64,000 nt of DNA from Ignavibacteria bacterium UBA7675 (GTDB lineage Bacteria > Bacteroidota > Ignavibacteria > Kapaibacteriales > UB7675), in the NCBI GenBank assembly GCA_002483085.1, contig DLHF01000026.1:43241-107240 (forward strand). Reading direction: 5' to 3'. The notes under the pieces were generated by a model. The model was not told the DNA's origin and did not search any database. It saw only the letters and a list, made by a program, of their open reading frames with translations. Every line of letters starts with the position of its first letter. The stretch's first letter is position 1. Made by a program: the position numbers and the translations under genes. Below are positions 8,264-16,969 of the stretch, piece by piece.

Positions 8264-9766
8264 TCAATACTCTTCCTCCACGTCCCTGCCACGTCCGGTA
8301 AAAATACTACCTACCATGTCTTTGTACAGTGTCTGGCCATTGACTTCATCTTTCGCAATTTTCGAGAACTGGTGCAGCCCATCGAGAATGAATTCCATCG
8401 TAGAAGCGAGTTGCGGGTGCGAGCCAGTAGATGCAGCCATGTACTTCCCGGCGAGTGTACGCAGGCCGGGGACGCGGTCGAGCGCATCAAAATACTTGTT
8501 GGTAGGCATGTTGTCGGTCACTTCCACGTGATTACCGGCGTCGAACCATTGCAGGATTATGCGGTATTCGGCATCCACACCCTGCTGCGCTTGGACGCTG
8601 CCTTTGCGGCGTTGCAGGGGATCGGGGAAATACTGCCGGAACACTTCGCGCACGGCTTTGCCTACAAGAGCTTTGCTTACTTTTAGCGCTCCTTCCTGTT
8701 CGCCTTCAAAGACTAGTTCGATCTTGCCAGTCATGCCCGGCAGGATATGCGGCAGATCGCAAATACGCGGCACAACTTCCGTTTCGCCCATCAGCAGCAC
8801 GCGCCGCTCGGCATTGCTCACAAGGTTTTCCATAGCGGCAATAGTCATGCGCGCGCTCACACCAGACTTCTGGTCCACATATTCGCTTTTGCGCGCTTCA
8901 AAGGCGATGTGCTCCACGATCTCGCGGAAATAGTGCGGTATCACAGCCGTGCGGCCATCGCGCTCTATCCACGCTTCCTGCCCGGTAATCTCCATAGCTT
9001 CCTGCACCGAGCGCGGATAGTGTGTAATAATTTGCGAGTCGATGCGGTCCTTGAGCGGCGTAATAATATTACCGCGATTAGTATAGTCCTCGGGATTCGC
9101 TGTAAAGATAATCATCACATCCAGCGGAATCCGCACATTAAACCCGCGTATCTGTACATCCTTCTCTTCCATAATATTGAAGAGCCCTACCTGTATGCGC
9201 GGCTGAAGATCGGGCAGCTCGTTAATAGCAAAAATGCCTCGGTTCATTCGCGGAATCAGCCCGTAGTGGATCGCGCCTTCGTGCGAGTAATGCAGCCGCT
9301 GCGATGCAGCTTTAATCGGATCAATATCGCCAATAAGGTCGGCAATTGTCACGTCTGGCGTCGCTAATTTCTCGCTAAAGCGCTGCTCGCGGTGCACCCA
9401 CTCAAGAGGAGTGTCGTCGCCGTATTCTATTACTAAATCGCGACCGTACTTGGAGACAGGCGAGAAAGGATTGTCGTTGAGCTCTGCACCTTTGATAATA
9501 GGCACATATTCATCTAAAAGACCGGGCAGCAAGCGCACAATACGCGTTTTTGCCTGGCCGCGCAGGCCGAGCAGCAGAATATCGTGCTTTGCCAGAATCG
9601 CATTGACAAGAGCTGGCACCACTGTTTCATCATACCCGATAATCCCGGGAAACAGCGGCTCGCTATTACGCAGTTTTGCGATGACATTCTTGCGGAGTTC
9701 GTCCTTTACCGATAGCACTACATAGCCAGAGCGCTTCAGTTCTCCCAATGTAGTTGTCTGCTGCAT
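8264..9766 (-). CDS. MoxR/ChlI-like AAA+ ATPase
   Basis: This 500-residue AAA+ protein resembles magnesium-chelatase subunit I and MoxR. Walker A is GLRGQAKT at about residues 67-74, the Walker B/sensor region is IFAINELPDLQPRIQ, and the pre-sensor hairpin is followed by MIIFTANPEDYTNRG and LKDRIDSQI (arginine finger region). It is longer than ordinary MoxR (about 330 residues), with an extra C-terminal part after residue 350. It sits between a ferredoxin-NADP reductase gene and a VWA gene on the same strand with short gaps, so the three form an operon. It probably remodels or loads a metal cofactor on an unknown client. Confidence 0.85.
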   Translation of the reverse strand: MQQTTTLGELKRSGYVVLSVKDELRKNVIAKLRNSEPLFPGIIGYDETVVPALVNAILAKHDILLLGLRGQAKTRIVRLLPGLLDEYVPIIKGAELNDNPFSPVSKYGRDLVIEYGDDTPLEWVHREQRFSEKLATPDVTIADLIGDIDPIKAASQRLHYSHEGAIHYGLIPRMNRGIFAINELPDLQPRIQVGLFNIMEEKDVQIRGFNVRIPLDVMIIFTANPEDYTNRGNIITPLKDRIDSQIITHYPRSVQEAMEITGQEAWIERDGRTAVIPHYFREIVEHIAFEARKSEYVDQKSGVSARMTIAAMENLVSNAERRVLLMGETEVVPRICDLPHILPGMTGKIELVFEGEQEGALKVSKALVGKAVREVFRQYFPDPLQRRKGSVQAQQGVDAEYRIILQWFDAGNHVEVTDNMPTNKYFDALDRVPGLRTLAGKYMAASTGSHPQLASTMEFILDGLHQFSKIAKDEVNGQTLYKDMVGSIFTGRGRDVEEEY

Positions 9767-9796
9767 GAGTGTTTGCCAATTGCGACCGCCACGCGG

Positions 9797-10549
9797 TCAA
9801 TGAAAATACTTTTCTTCGTGAATACGTTGTTTCGGAAATTGTGCTCGGGCCAGAATTCCCTTTACTGTTTCGATCATTTGCGGATTGCCGCAGGCGTATC
9901 CTGCTGCGTTGTCGGCCACAAAACCCAAGCTGTCGGCGTACTTCCGCACAAGGTCGTCTACGCGGCCTGTCTCGCCCTGCCATTCGGATTCATCCCACGG
10001 ACGGCTTACTGTGGGAATATAGTGCAGCCAGTCGTGTATCTGTGCTAGTTCCTGTAGTTCCCGGAGATACACTCCCAGCTCTGCCAAACGGCTTGCACCG
10101 TGTAGGATAAGGAAATCGCGGGGATTGCTGTCGCCAAGGCTCATCCGGTATATCTGATGCCGCACCATGCTGAGAAACGGAGCAATACCTGTCACCGTAG
10201 CCGCCATCACGTGCTTTTGTACGCCCGGCGCTTCGTCTACAATGAAATTGCCTACAATACGATTCCGCATGAACACGCGCGCCCCGGGCTGTAGTTCCCA
10301 TAATCTTGGCGTAAGCGCCCCGTGAGGCACCAATTCGAGAAAAAGTTCTATACACTTTTCGTGCGGAGCGGAGACTATCGAGTAAGGGCGCTGGAGCAAC
10401 TTGTCGCCGTCCTGTACTACAATCGTCACGTACTGGCCGGGCTTAAATGGCGGCGGCGTCGCCGGGCAAAACCGGAATAACCCCAAATCTTCGGTAAAGT
10501 CGATCCGCTCGGTAAGCTCTGCTTCAAAAAACTTGTCGGGACTCATCAC
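9797..10549 (-). CDS. Ferredoxin--NADP(+) reductase family flavoprotein
   Basis: This 250-residue protein matches the plant-type ferredoxin reductase fold: an FAD-binding barrel with KPGQYVTI and RPYSIVSAP (RPYS at residues 54-57), then the NAD(P)-binding half with TGIAPFLSMVRH and the C-terminal YACGNPQMIE, ending in EEKYFH. Proteins of this size are bacterial Fpr-type enzymes that move electrons between NADPH and ferredoxin or flavodoxin. It is the first gene of an operon with the MoxR-type ATPase (30 bases downstream) and the VWA protein, an unusual partner set that hints at redox-linked metal-centre maturation. Confidence 0.87.
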   Translation of the reverse strand: MMSPDKFFEAELTERIDFTEDLGLFRFCPATPPPFKPGQYVTIVVQDGDKLLQRPYSIVSAPHEKCIELFLELVPHGALTPRLWELQPGARVFMRNRIVGNFIVDEAPGVQKHVMAATVTGIAPFLSMVRHQIYRMSLGDSNPRDFLILHGASRLAELGVYLRELQELAQIHDWLHYIPTVSRPWDESEWQGETGRVDDLVRKYADSLGFVADNAAGYACGNPQMIETVKGILARAQFPKQRIHEEKYFH

Positions 10550-10699
10550 AACCCTTTCAACATGATTTCTTCTGTTGGCTGGCGCTTAATTTATAAATTT
10601 CCGGCTTAAAAGCTACAGCCAATGCCGAAGTCTGGTCAGGAAGATAGCGCGACATCGGAAGTACAAACACCGCGTGGCCCCCCTTTCTCTGGGAAAGAT

Positions 10700-10836
10700 G
10701 CTGTAGCACGGGCGTCTTCGCCCAAATGCCCGGTCGCTGTCACCGGTCGACCTCGTCCGCGCATCGTTCTTACGATAATTCCGCTGTAGCTCTGGCCAAA
10801 GGTTCTGCGCCACTTGCCGGGCGGCACAGAAGTTCA
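10700..10836 (+). repeat. Dispersed intergenic repeat (copy D)
   Basis: The 298-base gap between the divergent reductase and glycosyltransferase genes holds no gene but carries this repeat. Its left part has CACGGGCGTC and GCTGTCACCGGTC (also found at 63914), its core is CTCGTCCGCGCATCGTTCT followed by TACGATAA, and its right end GGCGGCACAGAAGTT matches GGCAGCACAGAAGTT at 57683. The inner hairpin TCGT-TCTT-ACGA is the compensated version of CCGT-TCTT-ACGG in the copies at 39 and 57 kb. Confidence 0.6.
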
Positions 10837-10847
10837 TAACTTTGTGC

Positions 10848-12380
10848 ATGGATATTTTACGACCCCGGCATCCCGATAGCGCGCCTCCATTCCCGGATAT
10901 TTCGCTTCGCCTCTTCTTCTTGGTTGTTGCAGCGAGCTTTGTTGTGGCTATTGCCCTGCACGGAGCGCTGTACATGGGCGGGCTGTACGCCATCTCTGCC
11001 GACGAAAGCGGGCGCACTATAGATGCTATAGCTTGGGCACATACGTCGAGCATACTCGTGGACGCTTGGTTGCCCTTTTATCAAGTGGTAACAGGGCTTG
11101 CAATAAGGGCTTACAACGATGTATTCCTCGCGCCGCGTGCGGTCAGCTTTGTGTTTGGCCTTCTGGCACATGGCGCGCTCATCGCACTTACTTGGGAACT
11201 GTTTCGGCGGCGGGACATCGCAGCAATGGCCGCAGCGATAAGCGCCGTGTTCCACCACCGCGTTATTTTTGGCGTCGTTCCGCTTGCAGAAATCATGTAT
11301 ATGGCAGCGCTTCTGGCCAGCATGGCTTTCTTTGCCCGGCGCATTCGCACCGGAACCCCGCTTTCCCTTCTGCTCTGTGCAGCTTGCCTTGCAGTGGCGA
11401 GCACCATACGCTACGAAGCGTGGTTTTTTGGTCTTGTTCTGGCGGTGCTGCTCTGCGCGGCACCATTGCGGCGATGGAAAAGCATTCAGCTTCGCATGCC
11501 GGAAGTGTTTTTGGCTCTCGCCCTGCTTGCAGTATTTCCGCTGTGGTGGCTTTGGCAGCAGTACCTGTACACGGGCCATCCCGCAGGCTTTTTGCTGCAC
11601 TCGCCCGACCGGTTTGCACCTATGGCTGGCGGCTCGATGCTCAAAGCGCTGTGGCACAATGTAGCTGTGCAATTCATAGTGCAGAACATTGCTACAGCAA
11701 TGCTCATCGGCCTGCTGCCCGCAGTCGATCTGTGGCGTACCAACAAGCAAGCGCGGCTCTGGCTGGCGGTGCCGCTTGGCGCTCTGCTGCTGCTTTCGCT
11801 CGTGCTGCTCGGCGGCAAGGGTCTTACTACGCACAATCCTTGGCGGCTTGCCTCTGGGTGGAGCCTGCTGGTGGTGCCGTTTACAGCGCACTGGCTTGTG
11901 TCCTTTGCACACAACCAACGCGGCTCGTGGTTGCGGAAGTGGAGCCTGCCCGCACTTCTGGTAGCGTTATGCCTGTACCAAACAGCGATACACGCCCGTG
12001 CAACATCAGCTTTTAGCAAAGCCGACTTACAAACCGGACGCTCGCTTTTCCAGCAGAAACCGGCAGCGCCGGAATACAGCGCTATCACAGGCAGCGTCCT
12101 GATCGAAACATCCGACTGGGAATATCTAGACATTGCAATAGCTTCCGGGCAGCCGGAGCGCTTTGCGTACAACTCTGGTGCCGACCCGCTGTTTCCTCAT
12201 GACACACTCGTCCGCCCGGGCAAGCCAATGGATATGGACGCGCTGAAACAAAAGAATATTCGGTTTCTGCTGTTCAAATCAGCGCCGTACACGTTTACTA
12301 TCGAGCGCGATACATCTATTGCAGTAGTAGCGCATACGGGAGAGTGGACGCTGTACGATGCTTTCCCGCAAAAAAAGTAA
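10848..12380 (+). CDS. Membrane glycosyltransferase, GT39-like
   Basis: This 510-residue protein has about ten hydrophobic segments. It begins with a cytoplasmic stretch, a first membrane helix (LRLFFLVVAASFVVAIAL) and then a periplasmic loop with the acidic pair in ISADESGRTID, the place of the catalytic DE in GT39/GT-C enzymes. Such enzymes move a sugar from a polyprenyl carrier to a protein, lipid or glycan on the periplasmic side. I place the start at ATG 10848 rather than the upstream TTG at 10842. A TAACTTTG element lies at 10837-10844, only three bases before the ATG. It opens a run of surface-glycan genes. Confidence 0.75.
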   Translation: MDILRPRHPDSAPPFPDISLRLFFLVVAASFVVAIALHGALYMGGLYAISADESGRTIDAIAWAHTSSILVDAWLPFYQVVTGLAIRAYNDVFLAPRAVSFVFGLLAHGALIALTWELFRRRDIAAMAAAISAVFHHRVIFGVVPLAEIMYMAALLASMAFFARRIRTGTPLSLLLCAACLAVASTIRYEAWFFGLVLAVLLCAAPLRRWKSIQLRMPEVFLALALLAVFPLWWLWQQYLYTGHPAGFLLHSPDRFAPMAGGSMLKALWHNVAVQFIVQNIATAMLIGLLPAVDLWRTNKQARLWLAVPLGALLLLSLVLLGGKGLTTHNPWRLASGWSLLVVPFTAHWLVSFAHNQRGSWLRKWSLPALLVALCLYQTAIHARATSAFSKADLQTGRSLFQQKPAAPEYSAITGSVLIETSDWEYLDIAIASGQPERFAYNSGADPLFPHDTLVRPGKPMDMDALKQKNIRFLLFKSAPYTFTIERDTSIAVVAHTGEWTLYDAFPQKK

Positions 12381-12425
12381 ATTGCCTGCACGCGGCGGAG
12401 CCGCCCGTGCCATATATATCAGCGT

Positions 12426-13466
12426 ATGACAAACGGCCTGCTCGAACAATACCGCACTATACAGCCAAACCCGGAAGCGGTGTACATCGCACCGGACATT
12501 CACCGCATGGCGCTCAACGACCCATATCCATATGCTTTGTACCGCGAAGTGCTCGATGCTGAACGCCGGGGCGAACTGCGTATCGCAACTATGAAGATTC
12601 TCACGCCCATGCTGCTATGGCGTCGTCTGCTCGGCGAGCGAAGTATTGTCCACCACCACTTCTTTGAGATACGCGATGTATCCTCGTTTTTCAATGTCGT
12701 GTGGAAAACGCTGCTGCTTACACTCTACCGCATGGCGGGCGGGCGCATTGTGTGGACGATACACAACACCTATCCACACGAACGAACGATGATGTGGCTT
12801 GTGCGACCGATGAGAAAATACATAGCGCGAGTGTCGACGCATCTGCATGTGCATTGCCGGGAAGCTATTACGATAATGAGCGGTGTACTCGGCCTGCCGC
12901 CGGAGAAGTTTTTTGTGGTGCCGCATCCGCTATACGACGCAGTAATTATGGAGAAATCCGAAGCGCGTAGGCAGCTCGAACATACATACCCTGAGCTTCG
13001 CCTGCCCGCCGACCGACCACTGATATTGATGCTCGGCGCTGTGGCTCGCTATAAGGGAATCGATAGCGTGCTGAATATTATCGGCGAGCTCAGCAGCCCG
13101 CCCGCGCTAATTGTGGCCGGGGCCGTAAAAAAGGGCAATGAATCCTATGCCGATGAACTGCGGCGCACAAGTGCAGCGCAGCCGTACACGCGGTTTACAA
13201 CGACGCGCATTACCGACAAAGACATGCCACTGTTCTACAATGCAGCCGACTATGTGCTGTTCAACTACACTGATATTCTTACATCAGGCGGCGTTGCATG
13301 GGCAATAAGCTACCAAAAGCCGATTATTATCCCCCGCAAAGGCTGCCTGTGCGAGCTCTCTGGTAGCAATATAGTTCCCTTTAGCGACGAGCGCGGGCTG
13401 CGAGACATTCTACAATCGATCATCTACAGCGGAAGGCCGGGAGCAGAGGTATTGCCCTCCATCTGA
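12426..13466 (+). CDS. Glycosyltransferase family 4
   Basis: This 346-residue GT-B enzyme has the usual two halves. The N-terminal acceptor half includes GRIVWTIHNTYPHE, and the C-terminal nucleotide-sugar half includes LILMLGAVARYKGID, then LIVAGAVKKGNESY, and an acceptor/donor loop near YNAADYVLFNYTDILTSGG, where most GT4 enzymes have EPFGLV-like residues. It follows the membrane glycosyltransferase by 45 bases. The donor and acceptor cannot be read from the sequence. A start at ATG 12426 gives the full N-terminal half. Confidence 0.82.
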   Translation: MTNGLLEQYRTIQPNPEAVYIAPDIHRMALNDPYPYALYREVLDAERRGELRIATMKILTPMLLWRRLLGERSIVHHHFFEIRDVSSFFNVVWKTLLLTLYRMAGGRIVWTIHNTYPHERTMMWLVRPMRKYIARVSTHLHVHCREAITIMSGVLGLPPEKFFVVPHPLYDAVIMEKSEARRQLEHTYPELRLPADRPLILMLGAVARYKGIDSVLNIIGELSSPPALIVAGAVKKGNESYADELRRTSAAQPYTRFTTTRITDKDMPLFYNAADYVLFNYTDILTSGGVAWAISYQKPIIIPRKGCLCELSGSNIVPFSDERGLRDILQSIIYSGRPGAEVLPSI

Positions 13467-13491
13467 ACACGCCACTGTAGTCCTGGCACTG

Positions 13492-14436
13492 CTACTTTGC
13501 CCTCAACGGCAATGGTGTAAATGCTTCTGTATCCCAGCCAGCGCGACGAGCTCCCGCTTGGTACGTGCTTTCTAAAAATTCCAGAACTGCTTCGCGCGGC
13601 GACTCAGCCTGCCTCATATCGTCGTACATCAACAGTGCAAGCGCACCACCGCGCAGACTATCCCACCGCGCAGTATTGGGGCGCAGAGGCTCGCTGGTAA
13701 GCCCAGCGGGTTCGGGAGCCGTGTAGGCGTAAAAAGCGGCTGCCGGGATATTCGCGTCGCCAGCCCAGAATCCAAAACTAATCACCTCGTGCGAATACGC
13801 TTCGCGCTCTACCAGTCCCGCACCGTCGCGAATAGGCGCTGGCCTGCCCGAAAACCTCGTGAGTACAAGGTCGAAACTGTGCCAGAACAGATGAACCGGA
13901 GTGCTTTTGCCAGTGAACCGCCCGCGAAATTCTTCAAAAATACCATTGATGCCCACGAGAATACGCCGAAAGCGCTCGATATACTCTTTGTTGTACGAAG
14001 CGTTCTGCGTGTTGGTAGCGAATGGTTCGGCTGTAGCCATATCATACGGAATAGCGCGAATAGTAGCTTCAACACCGAGCTCCGCCAGTAGAGCAAACGT
14101 GTTGTGGTAGAACTCCGCCACCGAAAGCCCGTCGTGCAAAGCAAACTGCCTGCGTACACCATTGCTTGTAGTAACGACAAGAGCATGATCTATAAAATCG
14201 AACTCAATCTCGATACTGCCATACTGATAGGGAATAGCTCGTGTAGTAAGCCCGCGCGGCGATACATACAGCGTTACATTCCACCAGTGATTGATATGCG
14301 GAAACAGCGCCAAGCGAATTTTACCAACAATCTGCACATAGAGATGCAGTGTGTCTTTTGTGTCCTGCCACTCCTGAAGCGGCAGCGGCGGAAACGCAGT
14401 GTTCGCCCCAAAATCTATGAGATCGGGATTGTTCAT
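13492..14436 (-). CDS. DUF5996 family protein
   Basis: This 314-residue protein matches the DUF5996 family as I know it: FPPLPLQEWQDTKDTLH, then HINHWWNVTLYVSPRGLTT, VHLFWHSFDLVLTRFSGR and SHEVISFGFWAGD. The family is soluble and widespread, with no established reaction; the conserved histidines and tryptophans suggest a ligand pocket. It lies 27 bases from a small UBP-type zinc-finger gene and near a DinB gene on the same strand, a group typical of small stress or detoxification genes. No signal peptide is seen. Confidence 0.85.
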   Translation of the reverse strand: MNNPDLIDFGANTAFPPLPLQEWQDTKDTLHLYVQIVGKIRLALFPHINHWWNVTLYVSPRGLTTRAIPYQYGSIEIEFDFIDHALVVTTSNGVRRQFALHDGLSVAEFYHNTFALLAELGVEATIRAIPYDMATAEPFATNTQNASYNKEYIERFRRILVGINGIFEEFRGRFTGKSTPVHLFWHSFDLVLTRFSGRPAPIRDGAGLVEREAYSHEVISFGFWAGDANIPAAAFYAYTAPEPAGLTSEPLRPNTARWDSLRGGALALLMYDDMRQAESPREAVLEFLESTYQAGARRAGWDTEAFTPLPLRAK

Positions 14437-14463
14437 AAGTACTCCATGACAGTAGTTTAAAAT

Positions 14464-14730
14464 TTACAAAGCCTCGAAGAACACCTGATCGACATAGCAG
14501 TATCCCCATTCTTCGCCCGGCTCGAACGACTGAATAATCGGGTGCTGTGTCTCGTGAAAATGCTTGGTTGCGTGCTTGTTCTTCGAGTTGTCGCAGCAGC
14601 CTACATGCCCACACACTTTACAAAGGCGCAAATGCACCCAGGTATCGCCCATCTGGAGGCACTCTTCGCAGCCTTTTGCTCTGGGCTCGACATCTTGTAT
14701 CTGATCGAGATGCGTACATTGCGTTGCCAT
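14464..14730 (-). CDS. UBP-type zinc finger protein
   Basis: This is an 88-residue protein built as one UBP-type zinc finger. The ligands appear in order: CTHLDQI near the start, CEECLQMG, LCKVCGHVGCCD, HATKHFHETQHP. In eukaryotes this fold binds the ubiquitin C terminus; bacterial stand-alone versions are common but their partner is unknown. I use ATG at 14730 because a GGAGG site lies just upstream on the minus strand; a longer upstream frame to 14787 has no better site. The gene is upstream of the DUF5996 gene and likely shares its transcript. Confidence 0.85.
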   Translation of the reverse strand: MATQCTHLDQIQDVEPRAKGCEECLQMGDTWVHLRLCKVCGHVGCCDNSKNKHATKHFHETQHPIIQSFEPGEEWGYCYVDQVFFEAL

Positions 14731-14811
14731 AGAAAACCTCCGGTAATACTCAATGATAACCGCTGTGTGGTCTCGCAACCGGTGCACAGCTTTGCTAACA
14801 ATTTTTCTCTG

Positions 14812-15393
14812 CTAATATTCCACGCCGAGCAGCCGCGCCAGAACTCCCATCGCTCCGACGTGCTGGTAGGGATGAGTCAGGCCGAAATTCATCAGACACT
14901 TGCCCTTTGTCCAGCCCGAATAAGTCTCGACCAATCCCATAGCTTGCGGATGAGCCGCCCCTTCGTCGAAAAGAATTGCGCGTAGAAGCTCTGGCTGCAT
15001 AGTCATGGACAGGCTTTCGGGTTCTATCTGTGCAATGATCTCGCGTGTACGCGCCTGGACAGCAGCAGAATACTCACGCAGAGCCACGAGGTCAATACTC
15101 TGGTTGAGTTCGTCTACTTCAGACAATGTCATACCTGCACCATGATGCCGCCACGGTAGGTTCAGGCGCTGCATCCACCGATCCTCATCGAACACTTGCG
15201 GGCGATCTGCGACAAAGCGGTTGAGCCCGACATCCTCTACGCGAGCGATGTGCCATACATTCCAGGCAATAGAATTAAGCTGCGGATGCGGGCGTATGCG
15301 CATGGCATCCCCCGGCACGCTCTCCCAGGTAGAGGCAAGCCAGAATTCGCACAGTGCATTGTAGCGCTCCAGAAAAAGCTGCTCGACATTCAT
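14812..15393 (-). CDS. DinB family protein
   Basis: This 193-residue protein matches the DinB/YfiT-like four-helix bundle. It shows SIAWNVWHIARVED, with the first metal-binding histidine, and LTHPYQHVGAMGVL, with the second and third. DinB-like proteins bind a divalent metal and often act as thiol-dependent transferases for detoxification; the substrate here is unknown. I chose ATG 15393 (MNVEQLFLERYNAL) instead of the track-like long start at 15525, because the 44 extra residues are unlike DinB. It probably belongs to the same group as the zinc-finger and DUF5996 genes. Confidence 0.8.
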   Translation of the reverse strand: MNVEQLFLERYNALCEFWLASTWESVPGDAMRIRPHPQLNSIAWNVWHIARVEDVGLNRFVADRPQVFDEDRWMQRLNLPWRHHGAGMTLSEVDELNQSIDLVALREYSAAVQARTREIIAQIEPESLSMTMQPELLRAILFDEGAAHPQAMGLVETYSGWTKGKCLMNFGLTHPYQHVGAMGVLARLLGVEY

Positions 15394-15559
15394 AAGTCCG
15401 ATGAGCAAAAGGATCGTGTAAGAAGAACACCGTTGGTTTACAGACTTGCACCGAAAATAGTATTTCGCGGCAGAATAACAAGATTTCCCCACATAAGACT
15501 TTTCCCCGGCTTTCGATTCGACCATCGCTGGCTGCTGTATTTTTCGTAGTTTTGCCCCG

Positions 15560-16969
15560 ATGAATACTGTTGCAACAAGAGCTCTTCTCGTCTTTGGCGG
15601 CGATGCAGCAGCCCGGCTGTTCAGCTTTCTGGCTATCGTGCATTTTGGTCGCGTTCTGGCGCCACAACACTTTGGCTATGTAATCATCGGCATGACTACT
15701 CTGCAATACGCAGCGCTATCTGCCGATCTCGGGCTTTCTACGGTTGGTATGCGCGAAACAGCGCGGCCAGCCGCCGAGCGCCGTTTTTTCTTTGGAACCA
15801 TCTTTTCTGTAAGGTTGCTCCTCGCTGCTGTTGTGTGTGCGCTGTACGAATTGATCCTTTTCACAGGGTTTCATTCGCATCCGTCCTACGCCGTACTCGC
15901 TCTGTACGGCATAAGTGTGTTGCCTTCGGCGCTGTTAGTGGAGTGGTATTACCAAGGGAAAAAGCGGCTTGTGCCCGTCGCTCTTGCGCGCATTGCAGGC
16001 GGCTCGGTGTATCTCGCGCTCGTCTACGCATTTGTACGCGAGCCAGCAAACGCAGCATTTGTCCCGGTCGCCTTTGGCATTGGCACATTGGTCTCGGCAC
16101 TGCTCTTGCTGGCAGATAAAGTATTCCGCACTTCGCACAACGACGAAGAGCCGCTGCATCGGACGGCTTTATTTCACGGAACATCGGTGCTGCTGCGGCA
16201 GTCGGCATCAGTGAGCACAGGAGGATTGTTTACACAAGCAGTGCAGCTCGTTCCGCCTCTTGCTGCGGGCTGGTTGCTTTCCGCCGCCGACGCAGGACGC
16301 TACGGAGCAGCCATGAAGCTGCTCGCCCTTGCGCTTATGCTCGACCGCGTGTTCAACATCTTGTTCATGCCCGCTGTGGCGCGCTCGTGGAACAGCAATC
16401 GCGAGCAGCTCACGGCTACTGTACGCACGGCCTTGCGCGCCGTCATTATCATAGGATTTTCCGTCAGCACGGTCTTTTTTATTGTGTCGGATTCCCTCAT
16501 GCTGCGCGTCTTCGGTGCAGAGTTTGCGTCTGCGGGCCCCATCTTCGCCGTGCTGAGCTGGTTCTTTGCTCTTACAATGATCAACAGCGTGTTTACATTC
16601 AGCCTGATTGGCGCCGGGCACGACAGGCTTTATCTGGCGGCGGGCGTGTGGGGCGGTACTATTTCGGCTCTGCTCATTGTGGCCGGAACTGCGGTAGCAG
16701 GTGTCGTCGGTACAGCCGCAGCAGTCGTGCTGTCCGAAGGCATAATTGTCCTGCTCACCTACCGCGCATTTCGGCAGCACTTCGATGTGCGCTGTACACG
16801 CGAGATTCTTATAGCTCCGGCAATTGCCGCTGCGGTGGTAATAGCGTGTATGGCTCTCGGCCTGCGGGCGTGGTGGATGGCTCCACTGCTCTGGGGCGTG
16901 TATCTCGGCCTCGCACTGCTCTTCCGGCTTGCTTCCCGCAACGATTTGCGTACAGTATTACAACGATGA
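15560..16969 (+). CDS. Polysaccharide flippase (Wzx/MATE-like)
   Basis: This 469-residue protein has about 12-14 hydrophobic segments and the look of a polysaccharide biosynthesis flippase: an opening FGGDAAARLFSFLAIVHFGR, PQHFGYVIIGMTTLQY and YYQGKKRL, with repeated Gly/Ala-rich helices. Such proteins turn lipid-linked sugar units across the inner membrane. Its stop overlaps the ATG of the deacetylase gene (ATGA at 16966-16969), so the two are co-translated. A TAGTTTTG element lies at 15547-15554, five bases before the ATG. Confidence 0.85.
   Translation: MNTVATRALLVFGGDAAARLFSFLAIVHFGRVLAPQHFGYVIIGMTTLQYAALSADLGLSTVGMRETARPAAERRFFFGTIFSVRLLLAAVVCALYELILFTGFHSHPSYAVLALYGISVLPSALLVEWYYQGKKRLVPVALARIAGGSVYLALVYAFVREPANAAFVPVAFGIGTLVSALLLLADKVFRTSHNDEEPLHRTALFHGTSVLLRQSASVSTGGLFTQAVQLVPPLAAGWLLSAADAGRYGAAMKLLALALMLDRVFNILFMPAVARSWNSNREQLTATVRTALRAVIIIGFSVSTVFFIVSDSLMLRVFGAEFASAGPIFAVLSWFFALTMINSVFTFSLIGAGHDRLYLAAGVWGGTISALLIVAGTAVAGVVGTAAAVVLSEGIIVLLTYRAFRQHFDVRCTREILIAPAIAAAVVIACMALGLRAWWMAPLLWGVYLGLALLFRLASRNDLRTVLQR

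Noticed and set aside
7322..8686. 454-codon plus-strand open frame across the VWA and MoxR-like genes.
   Set aside because: It is antisense to two well-supported genes, and its composition is shadow-like.
10857..11918. 353-codon minus-strand frame inside the GT39-like gene.
   Set aside because: Composition is rich in Gln, Lys, His and Cys without domains; it is antisense to a membrane protein with clear helices.
16387..16965. Extension of the deacetylase frame upstream to 16387.
   Set aside because: The extra 193 codons lie in another frame of the flippase gene, and ATG 16966 has the typical ATGA overlap.
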